This document shows, one piece after another, positions 7,450 to 18,900 of a stretch of 64,000 nt of DNA (position 1 is the first letter of the stretch; every line of letters begins with the position of its first letter). The notes under the pieces are model-generated. The model had not been told where the DNA came from and ran no database searches. It saw only the letters and a list, made by a program, of their open reading frames with translations. The DNA lies in NCBI RefSeq assembly GCF_014297465.1, contig NZ_JACORT010000005.1, positions 1 through 64,000 of the forward strand. The letters are read 5' to 3'. This DNA comes from Ramlibacter cellulosilyticus (GTDB lineage: Bacteria; Pseudomonadota; Gammaproteobacteria; Burkholderiales; Burkholderiaceae_C). A program made the translations under genes and the position numbers.

Positions 7450-8070
7450 ATGGCCGACCTCCCCCACAGCCCCGCCGCCGACCGCAACAAGCAACCCATC
7501 CTGGACGTGCTGCGCCAGGTGCTGCCCGCCTCGGGCACGGCGCTGGAGATCGCCTCCGGCACCGGGCAGCACGTCGCCTTCTTCGCCGCGGCGTTCCCGG
7601 GGTGGTCCTGGCAGCCGACGGATGCGGATGCGTCCATGCTGCCCGCGATAGCCGCCCGCGCGGCGGAGGCCGGCCTCGCCAACGTCCGCCCGCCCGTCCT
7701 GCTCGATGTCACCGCGCCCTCCTGGCCGGTCGACGAACGCCTGGACGCGATCTACTGCGCCAACATGCTGCACATCGCGCCGTGGGCGGCCTGCGCGGGC
7801 TTGATGGAGGGCGCGGCCCGCCATCTCGCGCTGGGCGGCCTGCTGGTCACCTACGGCCCGTACCTGGAGCGCGAGGTGCCCACCGCGCCCGGCAACGTCG
7901 CCTTCGACCAGAGCCTGCGCGACCGCGACCCCGCCTGGGGCCTTCGCGAGCGCGAGGCGGTGGAAGCCGAAGCGCGCCGCTGCGGGCTGCTCCTGCGGGA
8001 GCGCTACGCGATGCCGGCGAACAACCTCCTGCTGGTGTTCACCCGCTCCCCGGCGGCGGGCGCCCTGTAG
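7450..8070 (+). CDS. DUF938 family SAM-dependent methyltransferase
   Basis: A 206-residue DUF938 protein with a class I methyltransferase fold. The SAM-binding motif ALEIASGTGQHVAFFA lies near residue 32, WQPTDAD forms the acidic loop, and IYCANMLHIAPW follows. Members are predicted methyltransferases of unknown substrate. The ATG at 7450 is chosen because the family begins with a short Ser/Asp-rich lead into NKQPIL. Its TAG stop is embedded in a dispersed palindromic repeat (8067-8124), so the repeat abuts the coding end exactly. Confidence 0.85.
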   Translation: MADLPHSPAADRNKQPILDVLRQVLPASGTALEIASGTGQHVAFFAAAFPGWSWQPTDADASMLPAIAARAAEAGLANVRPPVLLDVTAPSWPVDERLDAIYCANMLHIAPWAACAGLMEGAARHLALGGLLVTYGPYLEREVPTAPGNVAFDQSLRDRDPAWGLREREAVEAEARRCGLLLRERYAMPANNLLLVFTRSPAAGAL

Positions 8071-8124
8071 GGTGGCCGGCGCACGCCGGGAAGGTGAACG
8101 AAGTGAACCCCACCGAACGGCGCC
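8067..8124 (+). repeat. Dispersed 58-bp palindromic repeat, copy 1
   Basis: A GTAGGGTGGCCGGCGC-headed element that recurs with few changes at 12876-12933. Both copies share GTGARCGAAGYGAACCCCAC and end in CGGCGCC, and both sit directly after a gene end. It resembles REP-type intergenic repeats in placement. No protein is encoded. Confidence 0.75.
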
Positions 8125-8257
8125 ACCGCCCTCCCGGCAAGTGCGTAGTCGCGCCCTTTCCCCGCCATAGGGGGCACGCTGATGCGGCTTTCCGCCACGT
8201 CCTACTGGCGGCCCGACGCCGCGGGGGGATACTGCAGCCCAGCATCCCCGTGGACCC

Positions 8258-8434
8258 ATGACCGACGGCCGGAAACCCAAACCCCCACGCGACAGCAAGT
8301 GGGAAGAGTCGCGCCTCCCGGGGGAACGTTCGGGCGAAGGACTGAAGGACCTGTTCGAGCTGTTGGTGCGCGACATCCGGCGGCGCGCCGGGCTGCCGCC
8401 CAAGTCGAGCGACGAGAAGCCGGAGAAAGGCTAG
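8258..8434 (+). CDS. Small hypothetical protein, 58 aa
   Basis: A charged 58-residue frame (starts MTDGRKPKPPRDSKWEESRL). A predicted amphipathic helix lies around LKDLFELLVRDIRRRAG and a Lys/Glu-rich tail follows. GC-rich wobble use fits the neighbours. Its TAG stop shares the tetranucleotide CTAG (8431-8434) with the stop of the convergent gene. No strong ribosome-binding site is seen. No family is recognised. Confidence 0.5.
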   Translation: MTDGRKPKPPRDSKWEESRLPGERSGEGLKDLFELLVRDIRRRAGLPPKSSDEKPEKG

Positions 8435-8949
8435 CGTTTGCTGTCGGGCGGGACTTCCAGCACCGCCTGGACGCTCGCGCTCCAGCCGGCCTCGGCGGGC
8501 CGGCTGTCCTGGGCCTGCGGGCCGAGTTCCAGCAGCTTGATCGCCTCGCGGATGTCGCCCATCACTTCGCCGTGGCGCAGCCCCGAGGAAGCATGGACCC
8601 AGAGGCCGCCGAAGTGGCTGACGTCCATCAGCCAGGTGGTTTCCAGCGACTGGCGGGTCTTGGCTTCCAGCAGCGGCAGCGCGACCAGCAGGCGCAGCGT
8701 CGTGCGCGCCTCCCACTTCACCAGCCGCACCATGCCCAGGTAGACCTTGCGGCCGTCCTGCATGGTGCCGGCCGAACGCACCTCGACCTCGACGTTCTCC
8801 AGCGGCACGCCCAGGCGGACGAGCTGCGCGCGGACGATCTCTTCGTACTCGCGCTCCAGCCCCTCGCCAGCGAGCTGGGAGCTGTAGTGCGTATGGGCGG
8901 AGTCGTGCTCCGCCGGCGGTGGGGGTTGCGAACGTTTCGCGAAGATCAT
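8431..8949 (-). CDS. Conserved hypothetical protein, 172 aa
   Basis: A soluble protein without signal peptide or membrane span. The ATG at 8949 (MIFAKRSQPPPPAEH) is preferred over a longer frame because the added upstream residues are low-complexity and unlike a coding start. The middle (VRLGVPLENVEVEVRSAG, then WEARTTLRLLVALPLLEAK) predicts alternating beta strands and helices. I recognise no catalytic motif. It is convergent with the 58-aa gene and divergent from nothing nearer than 150 bp. Confidence 0.6.
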   Translation of the reverse strand: MIFAKRSQPPPPAEHDSAHTHYSSQLAGEGLEREYEEIVRAQLVRLGVPLENVEVEVRSAGTMQDGRKVYLGMVRLVKWEARTTLRLLVALPLLEAKTRQSLETTWLMDVSHFGGLWVHASSGLRHGEVMGDIREAIKLLELGPQAQDSRPAEAGWSASVQAVLEVPPDSKR

Positions 8950-9103
8950 CGTGGCGTCGGTTTCCTGCCGTGCTTTTCCGGCAGGGCTCCAGCCCGACTG
9001 TATAGCGGGGATCGTTGGCGTGCGAACGATTCGGCCCCCAGCCCGCCCGATGTGTGGCGGCAGGCCGACGACCACCGGCACTTCGCTGCACTGCAGCAGC
9101 GCG

Positions 9104-11609
<2,506 letters not shown>

Positions 11610-11615
11610 AGGGCC

Positions 11616-12035
11616 ATGTCACTCCCACGCTGCCTCGCACCCGCCGTCCTTGCGGTGCTCGTGGCTGGCGCGGCGCACGCGGCCGATTGGCGCGCGGTGC
11701 CCGGCGCCCCCGACCTCCAGGTGGACGTCGCGTCGCTGCAGCAGGAGCGCACGCGCGTGACCGCGTGGCTGCGCTGGTGGGGCCGCCCCGCGTGGGTGCC
11801 GGAACTCGCGTCGTGGAACGCGCGCGGCGCGCGCATCCACCGCACGGCCTTGCGCACGGAATTCGATTGCAGCCGCCGCACCCTGCGCGTGCTGGCGGCG
11901 CATGCGTACGACGGCAGCGGCGCGCCGCTGCTCATGTCCAGCGTGCCGGGGCCCGTCCTTCCCGTGCAGGAGGCGGAGCTCGCCTGGGCCTACGACGCGG
12001 TCTGCGAAGCCGCACGCGCAGGCGGTCGCCTCTGA
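11616..12035 (+). CDS. Secreted protein, surface-adhesin E-like
   Basis: A 139-residue exported protein: Sec signal peptide at residues 1-22 (cleavage near AHA-AD), then a small beta-rich domain. DLQVDVASLQQE and RTEFDCSRRTLRV resemble the short domain shared by periplasmic proteins annotated as surface-adhesin protein E; that family call is tentative. It begins 6 bp after the OYE pseudogene and ends 20 bp before a GNAT gene, so all three may be co-transcribed. No enzyme motif is seen. Confidence 0.6.
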   Translation: MSLPRCLAPAVLAVLVAGAAHAADWRAVPGAPDLQVDVASLQQERTRVTAWLRWWGRPAWVPELASWNARGARIHRTALRTEFDCSRRTLRVLAAHAYDGSGAPLLMSSVPGPVLPVQEAELAWAYDAVCEAARAGGRL

Positions 12036-12055
12036 CCGCGCGCCACAATGGCGCG

Positions 12056-12796
12056 ATGCAGGACATCGAAGCCATCGAACGCGCCACGCTGGACGCCGTG
12101 CCGCCGCGGCGGCTGGTGCAGTGGGGCGACTGGCTGCTGGCGCTGGACGACGGCACCGTGGGGCGCTGCCACAGCGCGGTGCCCCTGGCGCACGGCGGCG
12201 CGTCGCCCGGCGTTCTGCCGGAGCTGGAGCGCCGCTACCGCGAAGCGGGCCTGCCGCTGGTGCTGCGCGTCCCGGAGCTTGCCGCCTTCACCCCCTTGCA
12301 CGAAGCCTTGCGCGCGCAGGGCTACGCGCGCGGCAAGCCGACGCTGGTGCAGACGGGCGAGCTCGCGGCGCTGCTGGCGGCGCGCCCGGCGGAAGGCGAG
12401 CTCGCGATCGAGGTTGCACCGGGCGGGGAATGGGAGCAGGTCTTCCTGGGCGAAGGCTTCGACCCCGTCGACGGCGCGAGCCGGCTGGCGATCCTGCGCC
12501 GCGGCCGCGACTCGCTGTTCGCGAGCGTGCGCGTGCAGGGCCGCACCGTCGCCGTGGGCTCCGCCTGCACCAGCCACGGCTGGTGCGGCGTGCACGGCAT
12601 GCGCACGCTGCCGGCGTGGCGCGGCCGGGGTTTCGCCGGCGCGATCCTCGCCGCCCTGGCGCAGGCGGCGCTGGCGCGCGGCGTGCAGCGGTGCTTCCTG
12701 CAGGTGGAGGCCGCCAACGCGAACGCACAGGCGCTCTATGCGCGGCGGGGGTTCGCCACGGCGTGGGCGTACGCGTATTGGCAGCGGGCGCGGTAG
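12056..12796 (+). CDS. GNAT family N-acetyltransferase
   Basis: A 246-residue acetyltransferase with a divergent N-terminal half and a C-terminal GNAT domain at about residues 130-245. The acetyl-CoA pyrophosphate loop is LPAWRGRGFAGAILAAL (R/Q-x-x-G-x-G/A), followed by LQVEAANANAQALYARRGF, the usual strand-helix ending with the Tyr-containing motif. The substrate cannot be told. A large inverted pair of dispersed repeats (12806-12933) separates it from the convergent nucleoside deoxyribosyltransferase. Confidence 0.85.
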   Translation: MQDIEAIERATLDAVPPRRLVQWGDWLLALDDGTVGRCHSAVPLAHGGASPGVLPELERRYREAGLPLVLRVPELAAFTPLHEALRAQGYARGKPTLVQTGELAALLAARPAEGELAIEVAPGGEWEQVFLGEGFDPVDGASRLAILRRGRDSLFASVRVQGRTVAVGSACTSHGWCGVHGMRTLPAWRGRGFAGAILAALAQAALARGVQRCFLQVEAANANAQALYARRGFATAWAYAYWQRAR

Positions 12797-12805
12797 GCAC
12801 CCCAT

Positions 12806-12933
12806 CGGTGGGGTTCGCTTCGCTCACCGTCCGCGGCTTCGCCGCGCCACCCTACGAATCCCGACTGCGGAAGTTGTAGGGTGGCCGGCGCCCGCCGGGA
12901 AGGTGAGCGAAGCGAACCCCACCGTGCGGCGCC
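12806..12933. repeat. Inverted pair of dispersed repeats (REP/BIME-like)
   Basis: Two oppositely oriented copies of the 58-bp family also seen at 8067-8124. Left arm 12806-12855 and right arm 12876-12925 share a 23-bp terminal block and a 9-bp block next to the 20-bp spacer, while their centres differ. The pair fills the gap between two convergent genes and could form a long hairpin, acting as a transcript end for both. Confidence 0.8.
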
Positions 12934-12935
12934 GA

Positions 12936-13436
12936 TCACCCCCGCAGCGCCTCCAGAACCGCCCGCAGGTCCCCCACCACGACCCTCGCCGGCACCGCCA
13001 GCATCAGGTTCAACGGCAGCCCGAACTCCTCCAGCTGCCACCCCGCCGCATCGACCAGCCCCGCGCCCACGGCCTGCGGATACCGCTGCCGGATGCGCTC
13101 CGCGAAGCTGCCGTCTTCGGGCAGGTAGCCGATCACCGGCTTGCCGCGCGCGACCGCGTAGCCGACCTCGAAGCAGGTGCCGCTGTCCGGCTCCGGGCCG
13201 CGGAAGAAGTCGAGATTGGCGACCACCGCGTCGCACGCATCGATGTGCGCCACGTTGGCCTGGTAGATGTGGCGGGCGAGCGCCTGCGGCGACAGGCCGC
13301 CCGGCAGCGATTCGGACAGCGGAAAGATCGCGCTGAAGCCGTGCTCGGCGCACAGGGCGACCAGGCGCCGGCCGTGTTCGACGGCGTCGGGCCGGAACAC
13401 GTCCGGCCCGGCAAGATAGAGGCGGTGGAGGGGCAC
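12936..13436 (-). CDS. Nucleoside 2-deoxyribosyltransferase family protein
   Basis: A 166-residue protein of the nucleoside 2-deoxyribosyltransferase family, which exchanges or hydrolyses the base of (deoxy)ribonucleosides for purine/pyrimidine salvage. Family segments are YLAGPDVFRPDA at the N-terminus, DAVVANLDFFRGPEPDSGT and GTCFEVGYAVARGKPV, which contains the catalytic Glu. Length fits the family. It is cytoplasmic and lies 28 bp after the ydiK-like gene on the same strand. Confidence 0.88.
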   Translation of the reverse strand: MPLHRLYLAGPDVFRPDAVEHGRRLVALCAEHGFSAIFPLSESLPGGLSPQALARHIYQANVAHIDACDAVVANLDFFRGPEPDSGTCFEVGYAVARGKPVIGYLPEDGSFAERIRQRYPQAVGAGLVDAAGWQLEEFGLPLNLMLAVPARVVVGDLRAVLEALRG

Positions 13437-13464
13437 CCGCGCATTGTGCGCGCGGGCGCGGCGC

Positions 13465-14538
13465 TCACGGCTTGAGCTCGCGCGTCTCGCTGCGGCCCTT
13501 GTCCATCCAGGCGTTGATCAGCGTGTGGCTGACGGCCAGGACCACGGGGCCCACGAAGATGCCGATCAGCCCGAAGGAGACCAGCCCGCCGATCACGCCG
13601 ACGAAGATCAGCAGCAGCGGCAGGTCGGCGCCCATGCGGATCAGGATCGGACGCAGCACGTTGTCCAGCGTGGCCACCACGAGCGTGACCACGAGCAGGA
13701 AGGTCCCCCAGCCCGGCGAGCCGGACCAGTACAGCCAGATCACGGGCCCTGCCATCACCAGCGCGGCGCCGATCTGCGCCACCGCGGCGAGGAACATCAC
13801 CAGCGCCAGCAGCGCCGCGAACGGAACGCCGGCAATGAGCAGGCCGAGGCTGCCGACGAGCGTCTGCACCAGCGCCGTGACCACCACGCCCATCGCCACG
13901 CCGCGGATCGCCTGCCCGGACAGGATGATCGCGTTCTCGCCCGCTTCGCCGCCGAGGCGGCGGCCGAAGCGCAGCGCCCAGGCGGCGGCCGACTCGCCGC
14001 TCGCGTAGAGCACGGCGGCCGCGATCACCGTCAGCGTGAACTGGAGGAACAGCGCACCGACGCCGCCCGCCTGCGCGACGAGCCAGCGCGTGAGCGCGCC
14101 GGCATAGGGCGTCACCAGCGCCACCATGGCCTGGAAGCCGCCCGTGGCCAGGTCCTGCCAGGTGCTGGCCGCGCGTTCGCCGACCAGGGGCAGGCCGCGC
14201 ACCCACGCCGGCGGCGGCGGCAGGTGGTAGTCCTGCAGGTTGCGCACCCAGGCCGCGATGGCGTCGGCGTTGGACACCAGCGTGCTGACGGCGGCCGTCA
14301 AGGGGACCACCAGCACCAGCAGCAGGAGCAGCGACATGATCGTCGCCGCGACCCAGCGCCGGCCGCCGGCGCGGCGCTGCAGGGCGAGCAGCATCGGCCA
14401 GGTGGCCACCACGATCATCACGGCCCAGATCGTCGCGCCCAGGAAGGGCCGCAGGATCCAGAAGGACGCACCGATCAGCCCACCGATGAACAGCACGGTG
14501 AGCACGATGCGGGCAAGGTCGTTGCGCGGTTCGGTCAT
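13465..14538 (-). CDS. ydiK: AI-2E family transporter (YdiK-like)
   Basis: A 357-residue inner-membrane protein of the AI-2E/TqsA-PerM family with about eight hydrophobic helices. The family has a characteristic C-terminal half, seen here as LDNVLRPILIRMGADLPLLLIFVGVIGGLVSFGLIGIFVGP-type segments with conserved P, G and N residues. The best named match by layout is E. coli YdiK. Substrates are unclear; some relatives are Na+ or H+ antiporters. A perfect GGACC-TT-GGTCC palindrome lies 37 nt before the start codon. Confidence 0.85.
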   Translation of the reverse strand: MTEPRNDLARIVLTVLFIGGLIGASFWILRPFLGATIWAVMIVVATWPMLLALQRRAGGRRWVAATIMSLLLLLVLVVPLTAAVSTLVSNADAIAAWVRNLQDYHLPPPPAWVRGLPLVGERAASTWQDLATGGFQAMVALVTPYAGALTRWLVAQAGGVGALFLQFTLTVIAAAVLYASGESAAAWALRFGRRLGGEAGENAIILSGQAIRGVAMGVVVTALVQTLVGSLGLLIAGVPFAALLALVMFLAAVAQIGAALVMAGPVIWLYWSGSPGWGTFLLVVTLVVATLDNVLRPILIRMGADLPLLLIFVGVIGGLVSFGLIGIFVGPVVLAVSHTLINAWMDKGRSETRELKP

Positions 14539-14575
14539 CCCCGCATTGTTTCCTGCCGAGCCAGCCCGCGCGACG

Positions 14576-14587
14576 GGACCTTGGTCC
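14576..14587. promoter_or_regulatory. GGACC-N2-GGTCC palindrome before ydiK
   Basis: The perfect copy of the motif, ending 37 nt before the ydiK start. An ACAATG -10-like element lies about 27 bp downstream on the minus strand. Compare 10445-10456 and 27530-27541. Confidence 0.45.
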
Positions 14588-14653
14588 TAGCCGGCGCGCA
14601 GGGCCGTCCGGCTGCGCGGAAGTTGCGGCAAACCGACGCCCGGCCGCTCCGCC

Positions 14654-15142
14654 TCAGGCCCGCAGGCCTTCCTCGCGCGCCATCGGCTGCGTGGGCGAGA
14701 AGTCGTTGCGCGTGCGGATCGCGCCGGGCAGCGGCGCCCAGTCGCTGGCGACGGCAGGCAGCGCCGGGCAGAGGCTCTCGTCCACCGGGTCGAACTTCCA
14801 GGTCACGCCGGTGAACCAGCTGGCCGACAGCGGGTCCAGCCGCAGCACCCGGTGGCGGATGGCCCGCTGCAGCGCCACGCAGTAGTCGAGGAAAGGCGGC
14901 TGCCACTCGCGCACCACCAGCCGCAGCTGCAGCCCGCGTTCGCGCTGCCGCGTCACCACCGACAGGGTTTCCGGCTGCACCCAGTGCTGCGGAAAGCCGT
15001 GCTTGCGCAGCGTCTCGCGCACCGCCACGCTCAGGAGCTCGCGCCGGGCGTCCACCAGGCGCGAGTCCATGCGCGAATCCACCAGCGAGGACGCGCGCGC
15101 AGGCTCGCCGGGCGGCCGCGCGCCAAACAGGTTCTTGAACAC
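14654..15142 (-). CDS. Conserved hypothetical protein, 162 aa
   Basis: A soluble protein starting at GTG 15142 (VFKNLFGARPPGEP), chosen because GGAG precedes it; the longer frame upstream is Cys/Arg-rich and unconvincing. It holds a helical region (DARRELLSVAVRETLRKHG) followed by strands (LQLRLVVREWQPPFLDYCV). No membrane span or recognised catalytic motif. It is divergent from the ABC exporter genes, 140 bp away. Confidence 0.65.
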   Translation of the reverse strand: MFKNLFGARPPGEPARASSLVDSRMDSRLVDARRELLSVAVRETLRKHGFPQHWVQPETLSVVTRQRERGLQLRLVVREWQPPFLDYCVALQRAIRHRVLRLDPLSASWFTGVTWKFDPVDESLCPALPAVASDWAPLPGAIRTRNDFSPTQPMAREEGLRA

Positions 15143-15283
15143 CCACCGACTCCTTCTTTGTGTCCGATTGTCCCCGCACCCGCTGCGGGAGCACAGGGGA
15201 CGGCACACTAATCACCCTAGGGCGCGCCCGTAAGCCGTGCGGGCAAGCCGGCGCGGCGCGCGCCTTTGCCACAATCGCGCCCC

Positions 15284-17026
15284 GTGTCCCTCCACCGCCT
15301 GATCGCCGCCTTCGTGCTCCGCCACCGGGCGGCCTATGCCTCGTCGGCGGTGATGCTGGTGCTGATCGCGCTGATGCTCGTGTGGATCCCGCGCCAGGTC
15401 GGGCACGTGGTCGACGGCCTGGTGGCACGGCGCTGGACCGACTCGCAGCTCTGGATGGAGCTCGGCGCGCTGCTCGCCGCCGGCACCGCCATCTACTTCC
15501 TGCGCGTGGGCTGGCGCCTGAAGCTCTACGCCGCTGCCTACCGCCTCGGCGTCGAACTGCGCGAACGCCTCTACGCGCGCCTCACCCTGCAGGGCGCCGC
15601 CTTCTACCAGGACCGCCGCACCGGCAACCTCATGGCGCTGGCCACCAACGACGTCGACGCGGTGGAGATGGCCGCGGGCGAAGCCCTGCTGGCCGGATTC
15701 GACGGCACGCTCACGCTGCTGCTCGTGCTGGGCATGATGTCGCTCGGCGTCGACTGGCGGCTGGCCGCCTGCGCGGTGCTGCCCTTCCCGCTGATGGCGC
15801 TGGGCTTCTGGCGCATCTCGCGCCACGTGCACGAAGCCTCGCGCCTGTCGCTGGACCGTTTCGCGGCGCTGAACGACCAAGTGCAGGAGACGCTCGCGGG
15901 CGTGCGCACCGTGCGCGCCATCGGCCTGCAGGCCCGCAGCGAGGCGCAGTTCGGCCAGCTCGCGGGCGGCGCGGCCCAGGCCAGCCTGGATGCGCAGCGC
16001 TGGGAAGCCGCGTACGAACCTGCGGTGGGCTGCACCTTCGCGGCGGCGACGGCGCTGGTGCTCGGTGCCGGCAGCTGGCTCGTGTGGCAGGGGGAGCTCA
16101 CCGTGGGGCAGCTCACGAGCTTCAGCCTCTACCTGGGGCAGCTCGTGTGGCCGATGTTCGCGGCGGGCTGGGTGCTGTCGCTGATCGAGCGCGGCAGGGC
16201 CGCGTGGGCGCGGCTGCAGCCGGTGCTGGACGCGCCGCCCGCGATCGAGGACCACGGCACGGTGGCCACGGTGCAACCCGGGCCGCTCGTGGCGGAAGAC
16301 CTGACCTTCTCGTATGCGGAGTCCGCCCGTCCGGCGCTCGCCGGCGTGTCGCTCACCCTGCCGCCGGGACGCACGCTGGGGCTCGTCGGCCCCACCGGCT
16401 CGGGCAAGTCGACGCTGTTGCGGATGCTGCTGCGCCACTACCTGCCCCAGCAAGGGCGGCTGCTCTGGAACGGCGTGGACCTGCAGGACTACACGCTGGC
16501 CGCGCTGCGGGCCGCCGTGGCCTGGGTCCCGCAGGAAGCCTTCCTCTTCTCCGCCTCGGTGGCGGAGAACATCGCGCTCGCGCGGCCGCAGGCCACGCGT
16601 GCCGAGATCGAGGAGGCCGCGCGCCTCGCCGCCGTGCACGACGACATCCTGCGCCTGCCCCGCGGCTACGACACGCCGGTGGGCGAGCGCGGCGTCACGC
16701 TGTCCGGCGGGCAGCGGCAGCGGGTCGCCATCGCGCGCGCCCTGCTCGCGGATGCGCCGCTGCTGCTGCTCGACGACGCACTGTCCGCGGTCGACACGGA
16801 AACGGAAACGCGCATCCTCGGCCACCTGCGCGAGGCGCGCATCGGCCGCACCGTGGTGATCGCGAGCCACCGGCTCAGCGCCGTCCTCGACGCCGACCAC
16901 ATCCTCGTGCTGCGCGAAGGCCACGTCGCCGAGGAGGGCACGCATGCCCAGCTCGCCGCCGCGCACGGCTGGTATGCGCGCCAGTGGCAGTACCAGCAAC
17001 TGCAAGCGAGCCTCGATGCCGCCTGA
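15284..17026 (+). CDS. mdlA: ABC exporter half-transporter (MdlA-like)
   Basis: A 580-residue fused exporter half with six membrane helices (residues 1-300) and an ATPase domain. Walker A GPTGSGKST, Q-loop VPQEAFLF, signature LSGGQRQRVAIARALL and Walker B LLLLDDALSAVD are present. The residue after Walker B is Asp instead of the catalytic Glu, as in E. coli MdlA, so this half carries a degenerate ATP site. The GTG at 15284 gives the family N-terminus. It overlaps its partner gene by 11 bp, so a heterodimer is expected. Substrate unknown; lipid or drug export is typical. Confidence 0.88.
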   Translation: MSLHRLIAAFVLRHRAAYASSAVMLVLIALMLVWIPRQVGHVVDGLVARRWTDSQLWMELGALLAAGTAIYFLRVGWRLKLYAAAYRLGVELRERLYARLTLQGAAFYQDRRTGNLMALATNDVDAVEMAAGEALLAGFDGTLTLLLVLGMMSLGVDWRLAACAVLPFPLMALGFWRISRHVHEASRLSLDRFAALNDQVQETLAGVRTVRAIGLQARSEAQFGQLAGGAAQASLDAQRWEAAYEPAVGCTFAAATALVLGAGSWLVWQGELTVGQLTSFSLYLGQLVWPMFAAGWVLSLIERGRAAWARLQPVLDAPPAIEDHGTVATVQPGPLVAEDLTFSYAESARPALAGVSLTLPPGRTLGLVGPTGSGKSTLLRMLLRHYLPQQGRLLWNGVDLQDYTLAALRAAVAWVPQEAFLFSASVAENIALARPQATRAEIEEAARLAAVHDDILRLPRGYDTPVGERGVTLSGGQRQRVAIARALLADAPLLLLDDALSAVDTETETRILGHLREARIGRTVVIASHRLSAVLDADHILVLREGHVAEEGTHAQLAAAHGWYARQWQYQQLQASLDAA

Positions 17027-18821
17027 AGCCGTCCAGCCCCGCACCTTGCCGGCGCCGCCGGTGCAGCGCCGCCGCATCGTCGGCGACGCCGCCGCCCTGC
17101 TGCTGCGCGCCGCCTCCCCCGAGCGCCGTCACCTGGCCATCGGAACGCTGTGGCTGCTGCTCGCAGCCGGCCTGGAAGCGCTGGGCCCGCTCGCGGGCAA
17201 GGTGCTGATCGACCAGTACCTGCTGCCGCGGGACGCGGACCTGCCCCGCATGGCGGCGCTGCTGGTGGGCGCACTGGTGGCCGGCATCGTGGCGAGCTGG
17301 TTGCGCTACCGCCAGCTCGTGCGGCTCGCGGGCGTGGCGATGCGCTCGGTGCAGCGCATCCGCGAAACCGTCTACGGGCACGTGCTGCGCCTGCCCATGG
17401 CCTTCTTCGACCACGCGATCATCGGCCAGCTGGTGAGCCGCGTCACGAACGACACCGAGGCGGTGAAAGGCCTCTACGTGCAGGTGCTGTTCGTCATCCT
17501 GGACAGCCTGATCATCCTCACCGGCGCGATGCTGGCCATGCTGTGGCTGGACTGGCGGCTGATGCTGATCGTCGCGGCGCTCGTGCCGGCGGTGGCGCTC
17601 ATCGTCTACCTGTACCAGCGCCTGTCCGCGCCCGCGGTCACGCGCACGCGCGAGCTGCGCAGCGAGCTGAACGCGCAGGTGGCGGAGTCGATCGCGGGCA
17701 TGCCGGTGCTGCAGGCGGCGAACGCGACGCAGCGTTTCCGCGACCGGTTCGCCACGCTGAACGAAGGCCACTATCGCTCGCGCCGGCGCGAGCTGCGCGC
17801 CAACGCGTGGCTGCTGCGCCCCGTGCTGGACTTCCTCAACGTGCTGCTGCTGGCCATCGTGCTGGCGGTGTTCGGCTTCCGTGCCGGCGGGCAGGCGCTG
17901 AGCACGGTGGAGGTCGGCATCCTGTACGCCTTCATCAGCTACATCTCGCGCGTGATCGAGCCCCTGGTGCAGATCACGATGCAGTTCTCGCAGCTGCAGC
18001 AGGCGCTGGTGAGCGCCTCGCGCGTGCATGCGCTGCTGGCGGAAGCAGAGACGCCGGTGGCCGGCGACCGCGGCCGCGTGGGTGCCGGCGCGATCGCGAT
18101 CGAGCGGCTGACCTTCGCCTACCAGCCGGGCCGCCCGGTGCTGCACGACATCACGCTGGAGCTGCCCGCCGGCAGCTTCCACGGCATCGTGGGCCATACC
18201 GGCAGCGGCAAGAGCACGCTGCTGTCGCTGTTGCTGCGCTTCTACGCAGCGCCTGCCGGCAGCGTGCGCATCGACGGCGTTCCGCTGGAAGGGATCCCGG
18301 AGGAGAGCTTCCGCGCCAGCGTGGGGCTGGTGCCGCAGGAGCCTTTCCTGCTCGCGGCCACCGCGCGCGAGAACATCGCCGTGGGGCGGCCGCTGAGCGA
18401 TGCGCAGGTCGAGGCGGCCGCGCGTGCCGCGCACGCGGACGGCTTCATCCGCGCCCTGGCGCAGGGCTACGACACCTTCCTCGGCGAAGGCGGCGCGCGG
18501 CTGTCGACGGGGCAGAAGCAGCTGCTCGCCATCGCGCGCGCGCTCGCGGGCGAGCCGCGCATCCTGCTGCTGGACGAGGCGACGGCGCACGTCGATTCGG
18601 AAACCGAGCAGGTGGTGCAGCGCGCGTTGGCCGCGCTGCGTGGACGCGTCACGGTCGTCGCCATCGCGCACCGGCTCTCCACCGTGCGCGATGCGGACCG
18701 CATCGTGGTGCTGAACCACGGCCGCATCGCGGAGCTGGGGACGCATGCGCAGCTGATGGAGATCCCGGATGGCCTCTACCAGAGGCTCGTGCAGCTCCAG
18801 CAGCTCGAAGAGGAAGAGTAG
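17016..18821 (+). CDS. mdlB: ABC exporter half-transporter (MdlB-like)
   Basis: A 601-residue partner of the preceding gene, also a six-helix domain plus ATPase. Walker A GHTGSGKST, Q-loop VPQEPFLL and Walker B ILLLDEATAHVD with the catalytic Glu are present, but the signature is LSTGQKQLLAIARAL, not LSGGQ. The two halves thus complement each other: one canonical signature with a degenerate Walker B, the other the reverse, as in asymmetric heterodimeric exporters with one hydrolytic site. The start at 17016 overlaps the mdlA-like stop. Confidence 0.88.
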   Translation: MPPEAVQPRTLPAPPVQRRRIVGDAAALLLRAASPERRHLAIGTLWLLLAAGLEALGPLAGKVLIDQYLLPRDADLPRMAALLVGALVAGIVASWLRYRQLVRLAGVAMRSVQRIRETVYGHVLRLPMAFFDHAIIGQLVSRVTNDTEAVKGLYVQVLFVILDSLIILTGAMLAMLWLDWRLMLIVAALVPAVALIVYLYQRLSAPAVTRTRELRSELNAQVAESIAGMPVLQAANATQRFRDRFATLNEGHYRSRRRELRANAWLLRPVLDFLNVLLLAIVLAVFGFRAGGQALSTVEVGILYAFISYISRVIEPLVQITMQFSQLQQALVSASRVHALLAEAETPVAGDRGRVGAGAIAIERLTFAYQPGRPVLHDITLELPAGSFHGIVGHTGSGKSTLLSLLLRFYAAPAGSVRIDGVPLEGIPEESFRASVGLVPQEPFLLAATARENIAVGRPLSDAQVEAAARAAHADGFIRALAQGYDTFLGEGGARLSTGQKQLLAIARALAGEPRILLLDEATAHVDSETEQVVQRALAALRGRVTVVAIAHRLSTVRDADRIVVLNHGRIAELGTHAQLMEIPDGLYQRLVQLQQLEEEE

Positions 18822-18900
18822 GCCTTCCTACGCGGGCGCCCAAGCGGCGACTACAAACGGCACGCGCGCTCCGGCACCCAATGGTGGAAGGGAGCAACGC

